Notes: a model not told the origin generated them from the letters alone. Shown: positions 7,924 through 20,487, counted from the first letter of the stretch. The stretch: DNA of 64,000 nucleotides from Setomelanomma holmii (GCA_010015745.1 ML978224.1:62001-126000); one strand, 5' to 3'. Numbers and translations: made by a program.

Positions 7924-9948
7924 CTAGATGAGCGCTTCACCTCTGAACATCGCCTCTCTGACCTCCCTGACAACATCTGCTCGATCACCTGGACCTAGCA
8001 GCACGATACCGCGCCCTCGTCTGCCCATACGTCCTGTTCGACCAAGACGATGGATAAAATCGATAGTCGTATGTGGTACATCATACAAGATGACATGTCT
8101 GACAGAGACGGTGTCGATGCCTCTCGAGCCCAGGTCCGTGGTGACGATAACTTTAGTATTTGGCAGGGTGCGCTTGTTGGCTGGCTCAACTTTAGCGCTT
8201 GCCGGGTCTGCTCCTGGTGCAGATTTGACGGCGGTGGAATTATCGCTGCCTGTGAATGAGGCTAGTGTCTTTGCTTGTCTAACTGGATCGGTGTCGCGGT
8301 GGAATGCCAGTGCATCGATGCCTTTCTTACTAAGATAGCTTGCGACTTCATCCGTGTCTTCGCGCTCGTTGACAAAGACGAGGATACGTTTCGTCGGCAC
8401 TGCTTCTTTGCCTTCAGCCGGATCATACTCGCTGGTCGATTTTCCGATTTGCCAGATTGTATCTGCGCACGCGAGCATTTTGTTGCCGTGGTATGGATCC
8501 TTGTTCACGTCGACGACGCCGAGTTGAACGCGGCGCGGGATGGCGTGTAGGTTTGGCGTGACTAGGCGGTGCATGTCTGGGAATTTCTCTGCGAGATACT
8601 TATCCAAGTATTTTGGGATGGTAGCGGAGCAAAGGATGAGTTTCTTGAGAGAAGGGGTAGCGCGAGAAAGGATCTCGAGCGTGCTGGGCTTGAAAGATCG
8701 GTCGAAGAGCGAGTCGGCTTCGTCACAGATGAGATGTGTGACGCGGGCAAGGATGTTGGGGTTGCTTTCTGCAATACTAGCGAGCAGGGGAGGTGTGCTG
8801 ATGACAATGTCGACGCCGTTTTCGTTGAAGAGGCGATTGCGGATGACAGTTGCTGTCATTTTTGCGGAGATAGGAGCAGCGCGGAATTTGACGGTGTGGG
8901 AGAGGGACTTTGCGACTGCGCCGACTTGGGCGACGAGCTCGGCGGAGGGGACGAGGATAATGGCTCGTGGGCGTGCTGGGTCCACTGCTTTGTTGATCTC
9001 AGGCTCTTCCACAGCAAAGATATCACCTCTCTTCTCGTGTGCCTTCGCCGCCGTCTCTTCGGCCTCTTTCTTCGCTTGTTCTTCCTTCTCTTCCTTCTCT
9101 TCCTTCTCTTCCTTCTCTTCCTTCTCTTCCTTCTCTTCCTTCTCTTCCTTCTCTTCCTTCTCTTCCTTCTCTTCCTTCTCTTCCTTCTCTTCCTGCTTGA
9201 TGGCATCCAGCGTGGGGAGGAGATAGGCCAGCGTCTTTCCAGAGCCGGTCTCAGCTGCGAGTAGGAATGCTTCTGGCCCACTCTTCTTCGGCGATGTTGT
9301 CCTTGTGCGCCTCGCTCCATCTATCCCTAGTAATGCAGGTATGGCGACGGCTTGCGCGGGTGTGGGATTGCGGTAGTCGAGATCTGGCAGGGCATCTTTG
9401 ACAGCCGCCTGTACTGAGTCAAGCAGAGGCATCTTCTCGAAAGAGTCGTACTGCTCGATCTTGCGCTTGATGGCAGTGCGGTTGCCGTATGGTACTTCGT
9501 GTAACGAGTTTTGCATCTTAAGGGCGTGGAAGGGCTCTGACCTAGTACGTCTCTTCCCATCATCCTGTCTTCTTACAGGCCTATCCCTCGCACTTTGCCT
9601 GTGTTCTCGTTCCCTCTCCAGGCTGGGCGGCGCTCGAGTGCGATTGAGGTGCGCAAACGGCTCTTGTTTCCTCCTCGCTGGCCTTCCATCTAGTGGTGGT
9701 GATCGCGAGACCGTGTCGGATAGAACCATGCGGGACGGACGGCGATCATCGCGGGTCCCAGATGATCTGGGAGGCCCTCTGTGCGATCTTGAAGCAGATG
9801 CAGCATCTCGAGACCTCCGTTCGCGCTGTACTTGCGTGTAGAGGCGAGTCTGCTCGAATTGCGCTTGCACGCTGCGAGGAGCCTGTGCAAAAAGACACCG
9901 GGCCTCGCAGAACGGGCAAGCGCGGGCTGCTTGTCGTAGCATATTCAC
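7924..9948 (-). CDS. mrh4: Mitochondrial DEAD-box RNA helicase Mrh4
   Basis: ATP-dependent RNA helicase of the mitochondrial matrix. In yeast Mrh4 acts in assembly of the mitochondrial large ribosomal subunit. 674 residues, no intron. The N terminus is basic with few acidic residues, as in a matrix-targeting presequence. All helicase motifs are visible: Q-motif region (NPTPAQAVAIPALLG), motif I AAETGSGKT (about 235), Ia PSAELVAQ, Ib STPPLLA, II DEAD (about 410), III SAT, IV ILVFVNE, V VTTDLGSRGID and VI HRLGRTGRMGRRG. The segment ALKMQNSLHEVPYGNR before the Q motif is what I know from fungal Mrh4 rather than other DEAD-box proteins. Oddity: a run of repeated Lys-Glu-Glu sits between motifs I and Ia. 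It shares a 454-bp divergent promoter with bud4. Confidence 0.93.
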   Translation of the reverse strand: MNMLRQAARACPFCEARCLFAQAPRSVQAQFEQTRLYTQVQRERRSRDAASASRSHRGPPRSSGTRDDRRPSRMVLSDTVSRSPPLDGRPARRKQEPFAHLNRTRAPPSLEREREHRQSARDRPVRRQDDGKRRTRSEPFHALKMQNSLHEVPYGNRTAIKRKIEQYDSFEKMPLLDSVQAAVKDALPDLDYRNPTPAQAVAIPALLGIDGARRTRTTSPKKSGPEAFLLAAETGSGKTLAYLLPTLDAIKQEEKEEKEEKEEKEEKEEKEEKEEKEEKEEKEEKEEKEEQAKKEAEETAAKAHEKRGDIFAVEEPEINKAVDPARPRAIILVPSAELVAQVGAVAKSLSHTVKFRAAPISAKMTATVIRNRLFNENGVDIVISTPPLLASIAESNPNILARVTHLICDEADSLFDRSFKPSTLEILSRATPSLKKLILCSATIPKYLDKYLAEKFPDMHRLVTPNLHAIPRRVQLGVVDVNKDPYHGNKMLACADTIWQIGKSTSEYDPAEGKEAVPTKRILVFVNEREDTDEVASYLSKKGIDALAFHRDTDPVRQAKTLASFTGSDNSTAVKSAPGADPASAKVEPANKRTLPNTKVIVTTDLGSRGIDTVSVRHVILYDVPHTTIDFIHRLGRTGRMGRRGRGIVLLGPGDRADVVREVREAMFRGEALI
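9081..9193 (-). repeat. 9-bp tandem repeat encoding a KEE run in mrh4
   Basis: About 12.5 near-perfect copies of a 9-bp unit (CTTCCTTCT on the plus strand), all in frame, giving a long EEK repeat. Copy number can change without breaking the frame, so length variation between strains is likely. Confidence 0.95.
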
Positions 9949-10402
9949 GTTTTGATTGAAAGAAGTTCCAAGGTCAACACCACGTTGCGATTATTCTGCA
10001 CATGACGTCCCGTCTGTTTTTGCTGAGCTGCACTGGCGATCTCAAATTCGGCGCCACGCGCTAGCACGCGGAAGGGCGTTGCGGAAGGGCGCTCGGGCCA
10101 CAGGCGGCTCGTCACTGCAGCAACACTCCAAGCTGTCCGCATCCTGGTCGTCAACACGTCTGATATCGCCCGCACCGCCGCATTAAGATCCCCAACCGCG
10201 CATCTTCCTCTCCTCCGCTTCTTCATCGCACAATAGCGCTTGCGCTCGTGGTTGACCTTCACTTCGACCTTCGTATTTAATTACTGCGCACCTGCTATCG
10301 CTTCACGTGCGCATACTGTGCGGCTGTCCACGCCATTCTTCGCAAACATTCCTCGACGACGCAAATAGCCGCTCTGCATACACAACAACCACTGCCGACA
10401 GC
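9949..10402. promoter_or_regulatory. Divergent promoter of mrh4 and bud4
   Basis: 454 bp between the two start codons, with no long frame. It must hold both promoters. No canonical TATA box stands out. The bud4 side is rich in C/T/A (CACAACAACCACTGCC) just before the ATG. Confidence 0.6.
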
Positions 10403-13400
10403 ATGTCGCGCAACGAAGCGGTATGTATTCTTCCATGATCCCTATGCTCAATTCATGCTCATTATGACAATTGCAGGTGTCGCCGCTGCGCATAAACAAG
10501 ACGCCGACTGCCTCTCCCACAAAGAGCAGCGGCCGTCCACTCTCAGAGATTGGTTCCACAAGCCAGAGAAGGAACTCTCCGAGCTTCAACCAGACAACAA
10601 AGGTATGTCCGCCCGCGCATTCCTTCCATGCGTGGCAGCTAACGTGGCCTAGAAGATGTTCCTTACTAAGGAGAGCTCGCCCTTCAACGGGTCCTCTCCC
10701 TTCAACAACAGCCCGCGTCTATTCTGGAAGGAGCAGACGGTCTCGCCCAAGAATCGCTTCGACTCTGAGAACGAGGTTGAGCGCGAATCCCCGTCGACTC
10801 TGTCGCCCAAGCGCAACTCGATCGAGAACCTGAAGAAGCAGTCGCGTGTCAAGAACAGCAGCATGTTCGCACGTGAGCAGAAGTCCGAGTACGATCCCAC
10901 AGCCGTCCAGCCGCTTGAACGACCTCTTGCCGCCGGCCGTCCGCTGAGCACTGCGGTGCAGGGCAACGCTTACGGCGGCAATGGCCTGAGTGGACTCCGC
11001 GAATCTACCAGCCCGACCAAGGGCCATCGTCGGTCGGAAAGCCAAACGAGGATTCCCATTCTTAGCCCGTCCCAGACGTCACCGGCAAAGCTTGAATCAC
11101 AGTCATCCTTTGGCTCCCCGTCCAAGGGCAACACCTCCCCACCCGAGGGTCGCGTGTCCCCTACCAAGTCGTCCCTGGTCGCCAACGGACGCTTCAACTC
11201 GCCCAAGTACAATCCAGAGTCAAGCACAATATCGGATGATGACGACTTCAAGCACCAGACGCACCGCCCGTTGCGCCGTCATGCTAAGAGTGTGACTTTC
11301 GATACTGCTCCACCTACAATCACAGAGTATGAGATGGTCACACCCGATCCTTCAGCCGCTTCTGGATCGCGAGAAGGCAGCTACGAGTCCGAAGAGGAGG
11401 AAGAGATGAGCTTCGACCAGGACGACAGCTTTGATGCCTCTCTCGAGGACACCGAGAAGACGCCCGTTGTTCTTCCAGAGGATTGGCGCCACATGAGCCC
11501 AGATGCAGCCAACACATCGCTGACGGACCTGTACGATGATGTTTTCGATGGGCGCGACAACAGCCCAATGCCTAATGCTCGTCCTGACGGCTCCATGAAT
11601 GGCTTCCGCCACGGGTCGACCAACTCTGACGCCGACTCTCGACCTCTTCCACCTCTTCCCGGCATGCAAATGCACGACGATCGTCGGCGACGTGACTCTA
11701 GCATCGGTCTGTCAGCTGCTGCTGAGCGCGCGAGCGATGCGCGGCGGTCGCTTCCCCAGCTTCCTCAGGCTGCGGGGATTTCCAAAACCGATCTTTTGAA
11801 CATGCGCGAGACTTCCATGTCACTCGAGGACAGGCTGCGCTTGATGAACTTTGATGCAGAGCGCGACGTGGCCACGCCTACGCAGGAGAGCCATGACAAC
11901 AAGGTCGAGCAGACCGTGCAAGTGCATGTTAAGGAAGTTGAGGAAGTTGCCGAGACAGAGATCACAGTCGAGGAAACTAAGGTTCCCCGGATCTCCCGGG
12001 AGTCTATCCTACGACGGGTAAAGAGCCGCAACTTCGATGAAGAGCACGAAGATACCTACGACGACACATACACCTATGACCTCGAGTCAAGCCCTGAACG
12101 AAGCTATGGCGACCTCGCTGATCTCGATCCTGATGTTCCTATCCCTTCACGAGAGTGCTCGTCGAACTTCGATGAGCATCCTCAGCAGAACGCCAATGTC
12201 GCTGAGAGCGAGGCTGATAGCGTTGTCGACGCCTACTCCTACGCTGAGATGACAGAAGTAGATGGCGCTGAAATATCTGTGCTTGAGGATTATGAGCGCG
12301 AGAGCTCAGTTTTGCGACATCCAATTCAGCACAAGGCGCAGGATGACGACGATGCAAGCCAGTACTCTCCCCAGCCTGATGAGCAGCCAACTTCACAAAG
12401 CACGATCGATAGCTCAGGGCCCCCGACGCCCACTCTTGCCACTGTATCGCCTGCTGCCGCAGAGAAGAAGGCGCGTCAAGAGGAGATGTTTGCGTCTTTC
12501 GAAGGAGACAAGATGGATCTCAGCCTGGACCCACTCAAGGCGCCTTTCGCGATCGCACCAAGCCCGATGGATACTGCTCCTAAGATGGACGCCATGCGCG
12601 AGTTCTTGCGTCGACCAGTTACGCCAGAAATTAATGACGAGGTCGATGCTGCCTCTGATCCGGGCACGCCTGACTCTGTCATTCGACACCCGATTGTGGT
12701 CTCACCGCCTGAGCAGGACTCTTCACCTGAAATTCCACAGCGAGAGGCTACCATCCGAGGAGCAGGTGGAAAGCTCAAGACACGCCCGTCGCTAATCCCT
12801 GATGAGCTTGACATGGCAGCTGCACGCCGCCAAGTGAGTGGTGAACATCCCCCTCCCGTTCCCGAACGCAGTCCGAAGCGTCAGTCTTTGACGTTCGAGC
12901 TTGGTCATGTAGATGATGAAGACTCACAAATGAGTATCTCTAACAAGGAGAATCGTATTCTCGATCTCGACCTGGGTGATGAGTCTCATGATCTTAGCTT
13001 CGGCTTGGACAGGGAGTTCAACCACATCATTGAGGCGCAAAAGGTAAACGACCTTTTTCCTTTACCCTCCTTTGCCAAGTTCCCAACATATACCGCTGCA
13101 CTCCCAGAAGCAGCGGCACAAATGTCAGGTGAAGGATTTGTGTATAATTACAGTCCCGCTAACGGCTATGTCCGCGAGCAGAAGGGCTACTTGATGCGCG
13201 AAAATACCAAAGTTGTTGTTGCAAGCAGCCGCCAGTTCAGTGATGAAAAGCCAACCGAAGCAGCAACGGCTCCTGCGGACAAGAAGGCGAGCCCGCGCAA
13301 GACAAGCGCCGAGCGCAAGCCTGCTTGGACTACTGAACCTTGGAATGGCAAGTCACGTCGCAAGAGCATCCGAACAACGTCTGGTCGCCGTGTTCCTACT

Positions 13401-15024
13401 GCGACCGGACCCGCCCCGCCTCTGCCCGGACAAGAGTCTGCCGTTACGGGCGGTCTTGACTCGGTCGCTGAGCAGGGTGATGAAGAGTTCGAAGATGGGG
13501 AGGAACGGGGTCGCGTGTTCGTAAAAGTCGTCGGTGTCAAAGACCTCGACCTCCCATTGCCGAAGACAGAGCGCACCTGGTTCCAGCTTACGCTTGACAA
13601 TGGTCTACACTGTGTGACCACCTCTTGGCTGGAGCTTGGTCAATCAGCACCTATTGGCCAGGAGTTTGAGCTCGTCGTCCTCGACGATCTCGAGTTCCAA
13701 CTGACTCTCCAGACCAAGCTCGAGCCTCCAGCCGTTCCCCAGATTATCGCGTCCCCTGTTAAGGCTATCAATCACAAGAAGTCGCACTCGGCATTCCGCA
13801 ACCTTCTGTCCTCTCCAAAGAAGCGCAAAGAGCAGGAGCGCAAGGCGCAAGAGGAGGCCGACCGCCTCACCCTCCAGCAGCAACAAGAAGCCCAAGCAGC
13901 TGCTAAGCGCAATCATCAGGCCACTGCTTGGGATCTCCTGCATGACCTGGTTGGTCCAGATGGCTCATTCGCACGTGCGTATGTTTGCTTGAACAACCAT
14001 GAGAACCAAGCCTATGGTCGACCTCTGACTGTCGACATTCCTTGCTTCAACGAGTGGGCGGTCGACAACACTGGCGCGAGCAGTGTGAAGAGCAAGCGTG
14101 GCGGAGTCGTCCGACGCCCACCTTACCGAGTTGGCAAGCTTACTCTGCAGCTCCTCTACGTGCCCAAGCCAAAGGGTGCGAAGGATGAGGACATGCCCAA
14201 GAGCATGAATGCTTGCATCCGCGAGATAAAGGAGGCTGAAGAAGTCAAGGACATCTCTTGGGAAGGTCCTTTGAGCCAACAAGGTGGTGATTGTCCAGTA
14301 AGTGAAATATTCAGACCATCAGATATTTGACCTCAGCTAATCTTGTTCTCAGTACTGGCGTCGACGCTTTTTCCGTCTGGAAGGTACCAAGCTCACCGCG
14401 TACCACGAGGCCACCCGACAGCCGCGTGCTACAATCAATCTAGCCAAGGCCACGAAGCTCTTCGATGACAAGGGTACTCTGCAACAGCCGTCGTCTACCA
14501 AGTCTGGCGGACGTCGCAAGTCTGGGTTCGCTGAGGACGAGGAAGGCTACATGTTTGTGGAAGAAGGCTTCCGGATACGCTTCGCCAATGGTGAAGTTAT
14601 CGACTTCTATGCCGACACGCGCGAACAGAAGGAGGGCTGGATGAAGGTCCTGTCCGAGACTGTTGGCAAGGACCTTGCTGCAAAGAAGGGCTGGATCTCC
14701 ATGATTCTCGAGAAGGAGCGCAAAGAGAAGGCTGCACGGTCGCAAGCGGGCGTCCCAGCCCAGCAATCGCGACCTCTCCAGGAAAATCCGAACAAAGGCC
14801 GGCCACACCATCAGCGCACCCAGTCCCACGATGTCTTCTCCCAACAGTACAGCAAGTCTGTCCCCTCGAGTCCGGTGAAGGGTCACTCGCGAACACAATC
14901 GCATGCTCCCGCTCCACCAGCCAAAGATCAGCGTATGTCGCAGGCACCGCCGCCACGGCCGCGCGATGCAGGCAAGACAGGATCCTCAGGACGTCGGGAG
15001 CAGGTTCGATCGATGATTTTTTAA
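10403..15024 (+). CDS. bud4: Bud4-like anillin-related septation protein
   Basis: A cell-cortex scaffold with GTP-binding septins; in filamentous fungi Bud4 marks septation sites and organises the contractile ring. Four exons: 10403-10420, 10477-10602, 10653-14297 and 14353-15024, with phases all consistent, giving 1486 residues. The first exon codes only six residues. Residues 1-1000 are mostly disordered, Ser/Pro/Asp-rich, with many SP/TP sites (SPTK, SPAK) suited to cyclin-dependent kinase control. Residues about 1000-1230 form the anillin-homology region (FVKVVGVKDLDLPLPKTERT). A PH domain follows at about 1263-1360 (YWRRRFFRLEG to EQKEGWMKVL). The tail is basic and disordered. The size matches fungal Bud4, and the fourth intron boundary falls at the PH-domain start. 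Confidence 0.9.
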
Positions 15025-15996
15025 GCCCTTCTTTTCTCTCCACTTGCATCATCAAGCAAATATCGATACCCAACTTACCTCCCACAACGGACCCAATCTT
15101 TCTTGGACATTCACTTACTTGCGCTTTTTCCTTGCGTTGCAGATCCGTCACTTCGCTTCTTTGTCGCATCGACTTCGGCTGGGATTTTGGCGGGAACAGC
15201 GGCGGCATAGGAAGGAAGCGAAGAGGCATTTGGGTGCTGAGCGCCCGGCGTCTCGAATTGCGGAGGAGGATGTATAAACGCTACACGCACAATTCCCTTA
15301 GAGTCGCGGTGTTGGATAGGGGATGTGGATGGCGAAAAGTGTCGATGAGGGCGATGCTTTATCTCTTGTTATTGTTTGTCTTGTCTTTCTTGGGGCGGTG
15401 TTGAATTTGTACATGGCGTTGCTGGAGAGTGGGTGCTGTCGCATGTACCTCATGACTTGATTTGATACTTGATTCTCTGTGTAATGATGGAACGCAAAAC
15501 AGAGGAATAGGTGTCGAATATACATGACTTCAAAAAAATTCCTTCGCCACGATGTGCGTTTGTGAAAAACTGAGAGACGTAACTTACTTTGTGCAGACGT
15601 CTTCACATACTCTGAATCGACAATGAAGACGTTTGGAGCTGCGGATCGATGAGGCGCCTCCCGACAAACGGGTACACAATAGTATCACGAGCTGACCTCC
15701 TCATGCAGCTCGGAACGTGCTTGTCTGCTTCGTACGACCCATCTGCCTCGAGCAAACAATCATCTACATTTGCTTTGCTTCGCTGCCAGCTGGGCCTAGC
15801 CGTACTGCTTGCACATACTGACATTCCTCCTTTTTCACGACGGCCGAGTGTCTTCGTCATGGCATCGCAGCCTTGAAACATCTCATTCACAATACAGTTA
15901 CATCCTGGTCGTCCATCTTACCAGCCCAACTAAATCCAGCTCCTCGCCATACATTCTCATACTGCCATTCCTCTTTCAACACTCGCCCAACATACC
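15025..15996. other. bud4 3' region and promoter of the next gene
   Basis: About 970 bp with no supported gene. The part after the bud4 stop is probably 3' UTR. The last 120 bp are C/T-rich (CCATACATTCTCATACTGCC), typical of a fungal 5' leader. Confidence 0.5.
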
Positions 15997-17995
15997 ATGG
16001 GCACAGCCCACTCCTCCATTCCCCCACCCCTCGTCGAAGTCTCCGCCCCCGGCGGCCGCGTCCTCGTCCCTCCGTACACGCACTTCTCAGTGCATCCGCC
16101 CAAGCACGGCGATCCCGTGTACAGACCTCGCTCCAGGCCACAAAGACGACCCAGACCGCGTCCGGATATTGTGATTGAGGAGGACGACGAGAATTGGAGT
16201 GAGGAAAGTATGGAGGGGATGGGCATGAGTCCAAGGATGGGGATGGGGGTGGGAAGACGGGGTATGGGTATGGATGGGGGAGGATTTGGTGGTATGGGTG
16301 GTATGGGTATGGGGAGGGGAAGAGGTGCTAGACCTATGTACGAGATGGATGGGAGGCCGAGGAGTGCGCCTGAGATGATGGGTGGGTATCCTGGTATGGG
16401 AATGGGCATGCCACCTCATATGGGACCTGGTGGAATGGGTCCAGGTGGGATGGGAGGTATGGGCGGGCCTGGAATGGCAGGACCTGGCATGGAAGGTAAG
16501 GGGGGTATGCAAGAGCCTCCGCCAGGATACTCGTCTATGCCATCGATGCCGCAGTATCCTGGGCCCAGAGGTGGCGGTATGCCTGGACAGAATCCGTATG
16601 CATATCAGCCCCAGCATGCGCCGCCGAGTCCGCCGTCGAGTACAGGAGCGCCTTCAGAAAAGCTGCCGCGTCGACCATCGCGACGGCCACCTAGTGTCAA
16701 TGAGCACATACCTATGGGCGCATACGCTAAAGTAGACAAGTCACCTAGATTGTCTCGATCGCGGACGGAACCCACGACCGCAGAGCGTCTAAGCCGCGGC
16801 CAGTCCGACAGCAGGCGAGTCGGCCCATCAGGAAAAGAGTGGTTAAAAGGCGACGACTTCCTCGATGCATGCACATGTACGACAGGCTGTACATGTCGTG
16901 AAGGCCACCGCGTACTATACCGCGCACGCGACGATCCCGTCGATTCAGACTCAGATTACTCTGCTCGACCACGCTACAAAGCCGGCGAGATTCGATATAT
17001 CCTGAAATCCAAACTCGGACAAGACTGCGGTGATCATTTGAAATGCAAGAAGAGCGCTTCGTCCAGTGAGACTGAGAGCGAGAGTGAAATCAAGCGGCGG
17101 AAAAAGAAAGAGGAGAAGAAGCAGAGGAAGCAGTTTGAAGGATTGAAGGAGGATATGCTTGACGCTATTGATGAGAAGTTGGAAGCGATCAAGAAGGCGA
17201 GGTCGAGTAAGGCACCCAGCATGAGTAGTCCGCGTCCACCTTTTGCTGGGCTCAATGGGGCGCAGAACCCGTTTGGTATGGGTGCTGGTATTGCGAATGG
17301 TATGGATCCGCTCATGGCGCACAAGTTGGGCATGGGTGAGATGGGGATGAATTTGGGAGGGAATCCGTATGCGATGGGCATACCGGGTATGAACAGGATG
17401 CCTCCAGGAATGGCAGGCCTCATGGCAGGTAAGCAGATGCACCCTGGTCCGATGCCATTGGGAGGCATGGGTGGCGTCAATTCTGAAGACAATATGTCTA
17501 TGGCGGATACGGAAGGCATGGCAATGGGCAATCCATATCTTGCTGGAGGCATGAAAGCCAAAGGACTACAACCAAGATTCATGTCTCCAGGCCGGCGGAA
17601 ACCTGGCGTTCCGGGCGACATGGACATGGACCACATGGCCCTCTATGGCAGAGCCATGGGTGGTAGAGGTGGCATTCGAGGCGGTGGTCCACGAACCCGC
17701 CGTCTAGATTTCGGCAGCGATGACTTCGATCGTAGACGTCGCCCAGCCATTCACAAACGCGACAGAAGTAGCAGAGACAGATTTGGTAATGGGGCTGGTA
17801 AGCTGACCCTTCGCCTCATTCGTGCATCGTGGTACTGACAGCGCCACAGGAGGTGATCTCGGAGAAGACGACGACGATGACGGTCCGATCGCAGCGACAC
17901 ACCGTGTCAACTTGAGTGGTAGGGGGAAGTCGGGGCGCAATAGTGATCGGGATCGAGAGCGACAGCCACGCGCAGACACAGATGACGAGTATTGA
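15997..17995 (+). CDS. Met/Gly-rich low-complexity protein with Cys cluster
   Basis: Two exons, 15997-17797 and 17850-17995 (GTAAGC donor, CCACAG acceptor, phase G|GA), 648 residues. No known family. The N terminus MGTAHSS fits the myristoylation consensus (Gly2, Ser6), suggesting membrane attachment if Met1 is removed. Residues about 70-170 and 405-560 are Gly-Met-rich (GMGGMGMGRGRG). Between them lies a Cys cluster (DACTCTTGCTCREGHRVLY, about residue 290) and a Ser/Glu then Lys-rich coiled stretch (ESEIKRRKKKEEKKQRKQFE). The C terminus is Arg/Gly- and Asp-rich, like RGG-type RNA-binding tails. Coding status is supported by the exact splice and the open frame of 1.8 kb. The function is unknown; membrane-linked condensate behaviour would be speculation. 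Confidence 0.7.
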
Positions 17996-19492
17996 AGCTC
18001 GGCGGAGGTCGAGACTGTCGATCTGAGGATTCAGGTACACAACTTTGCCACGGAAGGTCAGTTTCAGCCTCATTGTGAATATCAGCGTGCAACTTCGTTT
18101 TTGTTGACGGACCTGTTTCTCTGGCACTGACGTCATTTGCAAACTTGGTCAATATTCGAGTGATTCAACTTTTTGCGTACTCTATTTCAGTCCGCTGTTG
18201 TCTCTGAAGGTCATACTCGTGGTCAAGATACAGTGCCATGCTAGTTTTCAGGGATGCATTCATCGTTCGTCCACAATAATTGTGACTAGACAGGCACCTT
18301 CGAGCCCGCCTCCGCGCCCGCCCCGCCGCCTCCCGGCCAACAGTCCCGTACGTTTCAGCCCTACTGTCCATGTCAGCCTGCAATTCATGGATTTCTTCTC
18401 CTATTCCCTGACGTCACGTTTCGCTCAAACTTGATCATTTTGGCCGTAATTCCATTCGCTGCTTATGTTGTTGCAAGCCCCCGGTGTCAAGACCAGGATC
18501 TGATCCGACCCAAGGGGGTGGCACGGAGACATGTTGGTCTCAACATCTCGCGTTCGTGTATGCATTGCATGTTACCTCAAGTTCGCAGTCTTCGCGCACC
18601 AGTCTCACCCCGTGGAGCGGAGAATGCGCAAGGCACGAAAGTATGTTGGAGATACCTGGGTCCTGGATTCGCTCGAGTTGCCGCCGCAGTGCCGTTGCGT
18701 ACGGCAACGCGGCAGCACGCAGCAAAGTGTTTTTCATGCTGCGCGAAGCTGCTGGTTTGTCGTGGGAATAGGGATCGCTCGATAATTCGGCATGGTGCAG
18801 GATCTGGCATATCCAGAGAACCTCAGATTACCACTGAGTGCACTTATCGTAAGACGGGAGCGTGTTCGTATCGAGGAGTTTGGTCATTGTGAAGTCTTAG
18901 GCACCACGGACATCGTTGGCTAGAACATTTCGTTGGGACACAGCACGTGCTTTCCCCATCGTCGGCAGATCTCATTCGCAAAAATGTAAAGATAGTATAA
19001 TGAGTTTCACGTGACTGAGTGGTCGCTCAAGTGATGATGTGAAAGTTGCGGTCGAGGATGGATTGTTGCAATGACTTTTCATATCGGTTACCTGATGACT
19101 GATTTCATCATAATCGTGATAGACAGGGCATGTCTGAGGAATGAAGATCTGGCTGTGACTGCCTTGCCCAACAAGCGAAAGACCCTCTTCAAGAAATGGA
19201 AACAGAACGGAGCAGGCGTGTAAGGAGCTGTCTATAGACGCCAAGTCCGATCCAGCTGTAGATTTCCAATGAGGCCCAATCTTTCGTGTATATGCACCTT
19301 CGCAATAGATGCACCCGACTCCTCGCTAACAACAGACAAAAGAAAAAGTGTGACTGAGGAAGATGGAAGGTAAGAAGTAATTGGCGACCTCGCGTGCTGA
19401 CGGACTGCTAGTTGTGTTTGTGACGACGAGCAGCTGAAGATTTCACTTAACCACCCGAGTGACAAGTGAGTATAAACCCACCTCACTAGCAA
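17996..19492. other. Intergenic, 1.5 kb, nothing recognised
   Basis: Only short frames on both strands. A GC-rich patch near 18310-18350 (CGCCCGCCCCGCCGCCTCCC) stands out in composition. The stretch lies between two convergent 3' ends, so no promoter is required here. Confidence 0.5.
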
Positions 19493-20487
19493 TTACGGGG
19501 CAGTCCATCCCATGCCGGTTGGCTGCAGACCAGACGCAGTCGCGAGACGCTTGCCAGTCTCGCTGAGGGTCAAAATGGCGCACTTCTTCTCGGCCCACCA
19601 ATTCTCGAAAGCATTGGCGTCTTCCGCAGACACAGCACCGGAGCGCTTGGCCTCGTACCACTCGGTGTCGACCTTGTGGCCGAGATGTCGAAGACGAGGA
19701 AGGGCCTCAGTGCGCAGATGGGACAGCTCGAGAACATAGTGAGCGTCACGAGACTCCAGCGGGGTCGAGAAAGAGCGCTCTCGGGAACGGAGTTGTTTAT
19801 CGAAAGGCTCAGCAGCAGGACCAAGAGAGACTGGTGAGAGTGGTGACATCGTCTGTGACTGCGAGAAGGATGACAAGACCGGAGAGGCGCTACCTGACCG
19901 AGACACGGGTGACGCAGCGGTAGTCGAAGTCGAGCTGTCGGTGAAGAACACACTGCTAGCATTGCTGATGCTCCTGAACTTCTGAACGGGCAAGTCGTCG
20001 AGCTCAACGGCGAGCTCGTCTGCTGGAACCTGAAGATCAGGGCGACCGCCGTCAAGAGCTTCAGTATGTCTGTCAAGACGAGCGAAGCCTGCATATGATT
20101 AGCTACGAGTCACACGTAAATTTTGATGTTATTGTTGGATATTGCGCCATATAGAGCCAATGGGAAAGTTGACTACGCAGCACGAGGAAGATTGCACTTA
20201 CCAGTCAGGACTGCGGCACCTGAGTGCTGGACGGCGGCCACGCTGGACTGCAATGCAGCAGGCATGCGATCCCAAAGATCCTGGGGAAGGAACCAATTAC
20301 GGAGGTGAGCGGGGTCGTAGCTGAATGCATCTCCATCTTTAGGGCAGATAGCTCGTGGCGAGCCGAGATTCGAGGTAGAGCGTGAGAGGGAAGAAGCAAC
20401 ACTTCTGCGGCTGGAGCTTCGCCGAGTACGAGTGCGTCCAGGAGAGGGGTCGTGGTAGATAGGGTCAGCCGTTGGTGAGGTAGCCAT
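19493..20487 (-). CDS. Conserved-looking hypothetical protein, two exons
   Basis: Minus-strand exons 20487-20202 and 20088-19493. The intron has a GTAAGT donor and a TATGCAG acceptor, phase G|GC, giving 293 residues. Residues 14-50 are Arg/Ser-rich (GRTRTRRSSSRRSVASSLSR). Residues 52-110 look folded (DPAHLRNWFLPQDLWDRMPA). A Ser/Thr/Pro linker follows, and the last 90 residues are a charged helical domain containing WYEAKRSGAVSAEDANAFENW and ending GMGWTAP. No family was recognised. Phosphorylation of the RS-like start is plausible. The gene is flanked by long untranslated regions on both sides. Confidence 0.65.

Noticed and set aside
8540..9264. Two plus-strand frames of about 230 codons opposite mrh4
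   Set aside because: Both read the KEE repeat as Phe-Ser-Ser or Leu-Phe-Leu runs and carry no motif; antisense shadows.
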